From: an uncultured Clostridia bacterium
GTDB lineage: Bacteria; Bacillota; Clostridia; Oscillospirales; Acutalibacteraceae
Direction: 5' to 3'
Assembly (NCBI GenBank): GCA_947631945.1
Contig: CANRNI010000010.1
Location: 1 to 64,000, forward strand
Length of the DNA: 64,000 nt
A program made the translations under genes and the position numbers. This document shows, in pieces, positions 60,601 to 64,000 of this stretch (positions are counted from its first letter, which is position 1; each line of letters begins with the position of its first letter). The notes beneath the pieces are model-generated. The model saw only the letters and a list, made by a program, of their open reading frames with translations. It searched no databases and was not told where the DNA came from.

Positions 60601-61296
60601 ATTCTCCAAGAGAAAGAATACCTTTCAAAGAAATCCGTTTGGATTTTCGGCGGCGACGGCTGGGCATACGATATCGGCTTCGGCGGACTTGACCATGTTC
60701 TCGCTCAGGGCAGAGACGTAAACGTTATGGTATTCGATACTGAGGTTTACTCCAATACGGGCGGTCAGGCTTCAAAGGCTTCTCAGGTCGGTCAGGTAGC
60801 GCAGTTTGCGGCGGCAGGCAAGTCAATCGCGAAAAAGAGCCTCGCGGAAATCGCGATGTCCTACGGTTATATCTACGTCGCTCAGATAGCTATGGGCGCC
60901 GACCAGAACCAGACGATAAAGGCTATTCAGGAAGCGGAAGCATATCACGGTCCTTCGCTCATCATCGCTTATTCACCCTGCGAGATGCACTCCATCAAAG
61001 GCGGCATGGTCAACTGCCAGGCTGAAATGAAGAAAGCAGTTGACTGCGGTTACTGGAATATGTTCAGATACAATCCCTCGCTCAAGGCGGAAGGCAAGAA
61101 TCCGTTCACGGTTGACAGCAAAGAACCCGCGACAGACAATTACCGCGCGTTTATCATGAACGAAGCGAGATACTCCGCGCTTACACGTTCGTTCCCCGAA
61201 AGAGCGGAACAGCTCTTCACGGAAGCGGAGCAGTTGGCAGGCGACAGATACGCACACCTGATGAAACTTAAAGCTCTTTACGGCGCAGAGGAATAA
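57622..61296 (+). CDS. nifJ: Pyruvate:ferredoxin (flavodoxin) oxidoreductase
   Basis: Single-chain PFOR of 1224 residues, oxidatively decarboxylating pyruvate to acetyl-CoA and CO2 with reduction of ferredoxin, the central step of clostridial fermentation. Order: domain I opens with AAHVSYAFTEVAGIYPITPSSPM, gamma domain at about 415-630 with GLGGDGTVGANKNSIKIIGD, a ferredoxin domain with two 4Fe-4S sets (CAKCNKCSFVCPHA, CMGCGVCIGVCPTNS) at about 690-770, then the TPP domain with GSCAGCAETSYARL, GDGWAYDIGFGGLDH and NVMVFDTEVYSNTGGQ. Length is normal and all parts are present. AAGGAGGAAAT precedes the ATG. Confidence 0.98.
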   Translation: MARKMKTMDGNNAAAHVSYAFTEVAGIYPITPSSPMADYVDQWSAQGLKNIFGTTVRVAEMESEAGASGTVHGSLAAGALTTTYTASQGLLLMIPNMYKIAGELLPSVFHVSARCVASHALNIFGDHSDVYACRQTGFAMLAETNPQEVMDLGAVAHLAAIKGRVPFINFFDGFRTSHEIQKIEIWDYDDLKEMVDMDAVEAFRKRALNPEHPVMRGSHENGDIFFQHREACNKYYDAVPGIVEEYMDKVNAKLGTNYKLFNYYGAPDADRVIVAMGSVCDVAEEVIDYLTAKGEKVGLVKVRLYRPFSAEKLVEAIPETVKKIAVLDRTKEPGSIGEPLYMDVVTALASKGILKTVIGGRYGLGSKDTPPSSIFAVYEELAKDSPKPQFTIGINDDVTMLSLPEHESPNTAAEGTIECKFWGLGGDGTVGANKNSIKIIGDHTDKYVQAYFQYDSKKTGGITISHLRFGDKPIKSPYYINKADFVACHNPSYVSKGYKMVNDVKPGGTFLINCQWTPEELGHHLNAEAKRYIAKNNINLYIINAIDLAIKVGMGKRTNTILQSAFFTLANVMPQEDAIRYMKDAATKSYMKKGQDVVDNNHKAIDAGATAFVKVDVPAEWADAVDEEEAKVTDGAPKLVKMVNDIMNPVGKMNGDSLPVSVFMEHADGTFEQGASAYEKRGVAVMVPEWNENTCAKCNKCSFVCPHATIRPFAMNDEEAAAAPSNTKIAPKPVVKTSYKYTLAVSPMDCMGCGVCIGVCPTNSLKMVPRESQEDMQQVFDYCVANVSEKPETTANLNVIGSQYKKPLLEFSGSCAGCAETSYARLITQLFGDRMYISNATGCSSIWGGPAATSPYTVNKEGRGPAWANSLFEDNAEHGYGMYLGQEAVRERLVGKTKALIAVEHAYPALKEAAQNWLDTLDDGKANAEATKKYIAALEECRMTVDDNIAFFGSEKAKGIFGDKAEEMLADAKARKAAGEKYCNCDACKLATEILQEKEYLSKKSVWIFGGDGWAYDIGFGGLDHVLAQGRDVNVMVFDTEVYSNTGGQASKASQVGQVAQFAAAGKSIAKKSLAEIAMSYGYIYVAQIAMGADQNQTIKAIQEAEAYHGPSLIIAYSPCEMHSIKGGMVNCQAEMKKAVDCGYWNMFRYNPSLKAEGKNPFTVDSKEPATDNYRAFIMNEARYSALTRSFPERAEQLFTEAEQLAGDRYAHLMKLKALYGAEE

Positions 61297-61339
61297 TTCC
61301 GTCAAACACCGACATATAATACAATAAAAATATAAAATT

Positions 61340-61390
61340 CCCCAAAAATCCAAACTGCATCAAATGAAGCAAAATACGGATTTTTGGGGG
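61340..61390. terminator. Hairpin between nifJ and the LRR lipoprotein gene
   Basis: Twelve-bp stem CCCCAAAAATCC (61340-61351) with GGATTTTTGGGG (61378-61389). On the minus strand it is followed by AATTTTATATTTTTATT, making it a good terminator for the lipoprotein genes. It also follows nifJ. Confidence 0.7.
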
Positions 61391-61482
61391 AGTTGTTTTA
61401 TAAAATATTCGTTGCTCTCAACACGATCCGAATATCGACCTGCCCGTTTAAGGATCTCGGTCGGTTTAAATTTTTTGATCGG

Positions 61483-62808
61483 TTAATCTTCAAGCAGTTT
61501 AAAATTAATGGAATTTTCCGCGCAGAATTTCGCAACTTCTGTTCCTGCATGAGCGTAAATCGTTAAATCCTCTCTAGGTGTTATTACTCCGTATAATAAT
61601 GAATCGATCAAGCTAAAGTCGTCTTGATATATTTTTATTTCTTGCAATTGACAGCCATCAAATGAGTAAAAATAATGGGTATAGGATTCATTGGAATCCA
61701 TAAATCCGTTTACATTGTATAAGCTGACTGTTTTTAGTGAGGTGCAAGATGAAAAAGCATATGCTCCTATAGTCTCAACCTTATTAAAATTAACGCTCTT
61801 TAAAGATTCGCATCCGCTAAATGCCTCATTTTCTATTAATGTACATGAATCGGGAAAACTTATCGATTCAAGACTTGAACAATTACAAAAAGCCTTTATC
61901 CCGATTGATACACATGAATCGGGCAAATCAATTGATTTCAGGCTGTCGCAATCATAAAACATTAATTCGGGAATTGATGTGAGATTGTCGGGAAACGTAA
62001 CCTTTTCTAAGCTCTGACAACTGGAAAACAATCCTTCGCCTAACGAGACACTGCTCGGTAAAGTAAATTCTTTTATACCCGAGTTACTAAATGCGCCGTC
62101 TGACATCTCAACAATATTGTCGGAAATATTGACAGACGTTGTTTCATGAGGAAATACACCTTTGTCTTGCCCTAATACCGCCACGGGAATGCCGTCGATA
62201 CTGTCCGGAACAGTAACATTCGTTGAAGTTCCTTTATATCCTGTTATTTGAATAAAGCCCTTGTCATATTTGCCGGTTGTATCGGAATATACGTTGTATT
62301 CCCATTCGTTGTTGCTTGTCGGGTATTGAAGCTCGCCCGTTTCCGTTAAGGACACAAAACTTGATCCTATATTTTGCAGCGTATCAGAATTATTGCTTTG
62401 TTGGGCGTCATTTTCTTCGGAATCCAAATCGGAATTTTTTTCTTTTGTATACTTTGCTTTGTTGCCCTCGGTATCTCTGTCTGCCTGTAAATAAAGACAA
62501 TCGTCTTCAATTTCATATGTATAATCATCGAAATCCATTGCCGAAAAATAAAGGTGCAGCCTTTCTCCCTCTACCGTATATTTGCCGCCGTACGATTCCG
62601 TTGTCACGCTGCCGTCAGAAAAGAACTCAAGCTCTTCCCAATATCGTGCGCTTTTTACTTCCTCACTGATATACCATTTTCCTATCAATTTATTTTCAGT
62701 CGTATATACGTTTCGAGAGCGATGGCAAGCCGACAATAAACATGTAACCAACATACAAATTATAATGATTTTTGTAAGTATATAACGAGTGTTTACGTAT
62801 TTTTTCAT
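61483..62808 (-). CDS. Lipoprotein with GKWY-type module and BspA-like leucine-rich repeats
   Basis: Surface lipoprotein of 441 residues. Lipobox LSAC with Cys28. Residues about 40-110 form a small beta-rich module (LIGKWYISEEV, YWEELEFFSDGS, YTYEIEDDCLYLQAD). After a Ser/Asn-rich linker come BspA/LRR_5 repeats (about 215-390), for example LEKVTFPDNLTSIPELMFYD and LKSIDLPDSCVSIGIKAF, and a final cap (YAHAGTEVAKFCAENS). BspA-like repeats mediate binding to host or other bacterial surfaces. The first module is shared with the next protein. The start at 62808 has AAGGTG upstream; GTG at 62817 is the earlier alternative. Confidence 0.8.
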   Translation of the reverse strand: MKKYVNTRYILTKIIIICMLVTCLLSACHRSRNVYTTENKLIGKWYISEEVKSARYWEELEFFSDGSVTTESYGGKYTVEGERLHLYFSAMDFDDYTYEIEDDCLYLQADRDTEGNKAKYTKEKNSDLDSEENDAQQSNNSDTLQNIGSSFVSLTETGELQYPTSNNEWEYNVYSDTTGKYDKGFIQITGYKGTSTNVTVPDSIDGIPVAVLGQDKGVFPHETTSVNISDNIVEMSDGAFSNSGIKEFTLPSSVSLGEGLFSSCQSLEKVTFPDNLTSIPELMFYDCDSLKSIDLPDSCVSIGIKAFCNCSSLESISFPDSCTLIENEAFSGCESLKSVNFNKVETIGAYAFSSCTSLKTVSLYNVNGFMDSNESYTHYFYSFDGCQLQEIKIYQDDFSLIDSLLYGVITPREDLTIYAHAGTEVAKFCAENSINFKLLED

Positions 62809-62852
62809 TTGATTCACCTTTTCTTATTATTTTAAACGTTATTTTTGAAGCG

Positions 62853-63311
62853 TTATTCTTGCGATGTGCCGCTTTCGCTATTCGATCGATTGCTTTCAAC
62901 TTCGAGACTTAAATCGGAATCCGCAATCTTTTCTCTTGTGTATCTTACCTGTTGTGCTTCGGGAGAGTCCGGCGCGAAATAAAGACATCCGTCCTTTATC
63001 TCATATTTTATATATTCAAAGTCCTTCTCGCCAAAGGAGAGCGTAATTTTATTTCCACTCACATAATACTTTCCCTCAAGCTCTCCCGCTTTTACTTTAT
63101 TATCGTCTTTATCGTCATCGCCGTCGCAAAAAAACTCCAATTCATCCCAATACAGTTCGCCTTCCCCATAATTTTTGTCAACATACCATTTACCTTCCAA
63201 TTCACTTTTCGATTCGCGATTATTTTGACAAGACGGCAAAAAAACAATCATTAAAACACATATCGCAATAATTATCGCATAACCGCGTCGTATTTTTCCA
63301 TATCTTTTCAT
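62853..63311 (-). CDS. Small lipoprotein sharing the GKWY-type module
   Basis: Lipoprotein of 152 residues. Lipobox LPSC with Cys28. Its main part (about 38-125) aligns with residues 40-120 of the LRR lipoprotein next to it: LEGKWYVDKNYGEGELYWDE against LIGKWYISEEVKSARYWEE, then YEIKDGCLYFAPD against YEIEDDCLYLQAD, then RYTREKIADSDL against KYTKEKNSDLDS. It therefore arose by duplication, with the LRR part gained or lost. The two are separated by 44 bases and probably co-transcribed. Function unknown. Confidence 0.75.
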   Translation of the reverse strand: MKRYGKIRRGYAIIIAICVLMIVFLPSCQNNRESKSELEGKWYVDKNYGEGELYWDELEFFCDGDDDKDDNKVKAGELEGKYYVSGNKITLSFGEKDFEYIKYEIKDGCLYFAPDSPEAQQVRYTREKIADSDLSLEVESNRSNSESGTSQE

Positions 63312-63390
63312 TTACTTCACCCTTTATGATAAATTTATTGCTTTGGGAAAATCCGTTTGACCGTAATTCCGAATATAGCGTATTCACACT

Positions 63391-63924
63391 CTAAAAGATA
63401 CCGGAATCTTCGCCGGAGATAAGCCATTTTTTGCCGTCCTTTTCCATATACAGCACAGTATCGACGCTACCCGAATTAACCTCTCCGTCAATTTTCCCGG
63501 TCTGAATGAACGACACACTAACCTTTGCTTCTTTATCGGAAATAAATTCAATATTTTTTACTTCAAATCTGCAATTATAAAAGTCGGTACCTAATGAAAA
63601 AATATCGGCAAATGTTCCCGAATCAATGTCCAAAAAACCTCCTAAAAGTTTAGATGCTAACTTGCCTAAAATATTAACCTGAAGATTCAATATTGAATGT
63701 AATCTGCCCGTTGTGCAGTCTATAACCGCATCCAAATCACCTTTTCGATACGCTTCATTAAAGGAATCTATCGTAGCATGGATTTTTTCTTCATCGGACA
63801 GTTCTTCGGTCGTTTCCTCCCTGTTAAAAATCATACCGACGGAATCCGGCACATACGGAACCACTACTGTCAGCGTAACCACCGCGCCGACGGCAATCAA
63901 AATAAAAATTAAAAATTTTTTCAT
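63391..63924 (-). CDS. Membrane-anchored NTF2-like protein
   Basis: Protein of 177 residues with an N-terminal membrane anchor (FLIFILIAVGAVVTLTVVVPYV, about 4-25). A segment DEEKIHATIDSFNEAYRKGDLDAVIDCTTG opens an NTF2/SnoaL-like or DUF4878-like domain, ending in TVLYMEKDGKKWLISGED. Such domains often serve as extracytoplasmic ligand-binding or lipoprotein partner domains. It is upstream of the two lipoprotein genes on the same strand, 80 bases apart. A role in the same surface function is a guess. Confidence 0.65.
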   Translation of the reverse strand: MKKFLIFILIAVGAVVTLTVVVPYVPDSVGMIFNREETTEELSDEEKIHATIDSFNEAYRKGDLDAVIDCTTGRLHSILNLQVNILGKLASKLLGGFLDIDSGTFADIFSLGTDFYNCRFEVKNIEFISDKEAKVSVSFIQTGKIDGEVNSGSVDTVLYMEKDGKKWLISGEDSGIF

Positions 63925-63936
63925 AAATTACACACT

Positions 63937-64000
63937 CTAAGATAATTCGTTTCCTTCCGCGTCGGTCGTTTTTCCCGAAAAAATACAATAAGCGTCATAT
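63937..64000 (-). CDS. Possible 3' end of a gene running off the window
   Basis: On the minus strand one frame stays open from the window edge to a TAG at 63939-63937, ending ...CIFSGKTTDAEGNELS. It fits the spacing of the lipoprotein operon (12 bases before the next ATG), but only about 20 codons are visible, so identity cannot be stated. Confidence 0.35.
   Translation of the reverse strand, partial: YDAYCIFSGKTTDAEGNELS

Noticed and set aside
1-64000. CRISPR arrays, tRNA and rRNA genes
   Set aside because: No regularly spaced direct repeats with unique spacers and no tRNA-like cloverleaf or rRNA segments were recognised by eye.

Overview
The window looks like chromosome of a spore-forming, anaerobic Clostridia member, most likely Oscillospirales-type; the family level is a guess from gene style. 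Supporting evidence: dipicolinate synthase genes dpaA/dpaB, a spoVB-mazG-hup-rqcP-yabP-yabQ-divIC-yabR cluster, a one-chain pyruvate:ferredoxin oxidoreductase, a dockerin-type secreted protein, plant-polysaccharide glycosidases (GH35, GH51), strong Shine-Dalgarno sites, frequent TTG starts and moderate-to-low GC with AT-rich gaps. No rRNA, tRNA, CRISPR array, prophage or transposase gene was seen.

Layout. 0-2.9 kb: the end of a cell-surface sugar operon (epimerase, 2-hydroxyacid dehydrogenase, IspD/TarI-like cytidylyltransferase). 2.9-5.9 kb: a dockerin protein, a lipoprotein and a lysoplasmalogenase, with a repeat-rich gap that also holds a possible small RNA. 6.2-9.0 kb: murA, a YycJ-like hydrolase and rlmH. 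9.3-16.9 kb: secreted and membrane proteins, comEA, a DUF1015 protein, an orphan oligopeptide-binding lipoprotein and rmuC. 16.9-24.3 kb: GH35 beta-galactosidase, a GNAT gene broken by a small mobile element, GH51 arabinofuranosidase, a GtrA-like protein, an iron alcohol dehydrogenase and mscL. 24.7-26.6 kb: a DtxR-type regulator and dpaAB. 26.8-40.9 kb: a long co-directional block of recJ, relA, pspC, dtd, an MBL hydrolase, hemZ, then the spoVB-to-yabR sporulation and division cluster with an htrA protease inside it. 41-48.6 kb: mixed metabolism, cysS and cysE. 48.7-54.9 kb: mgsA, hisS, aspS, a secreted hydrolase, rplM-rpsI. 55-61.3 kb: an Mrr-like nuclease, a phosphodiester glycosidase and nifJ. 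61.4-64 kb: three small exported proteins, two sharing one module, and the edge of a further gene.

The most unusual content is not genes but three families of short non-coding repeats. R1 (about 171 bp, with a 273-276 bp long form) has GGCAAYACCGC terminal inverted repeats and 4-bp target duplications that mostly fit YTAR. One copy split a GNAT gene, whose frame is restored exactly by virtual excision. Another rewrote the C-terminus of aspS. R2 (about 125 bp, four predicted hairpins) sits twice between duplicated Rho-independent terminators. R3 has GATTWAATC-type ends, and one copy carries the R1 core, so the families exchange modules.

All functions come from reading the sequence and recalled family knowledge; no database search was run.
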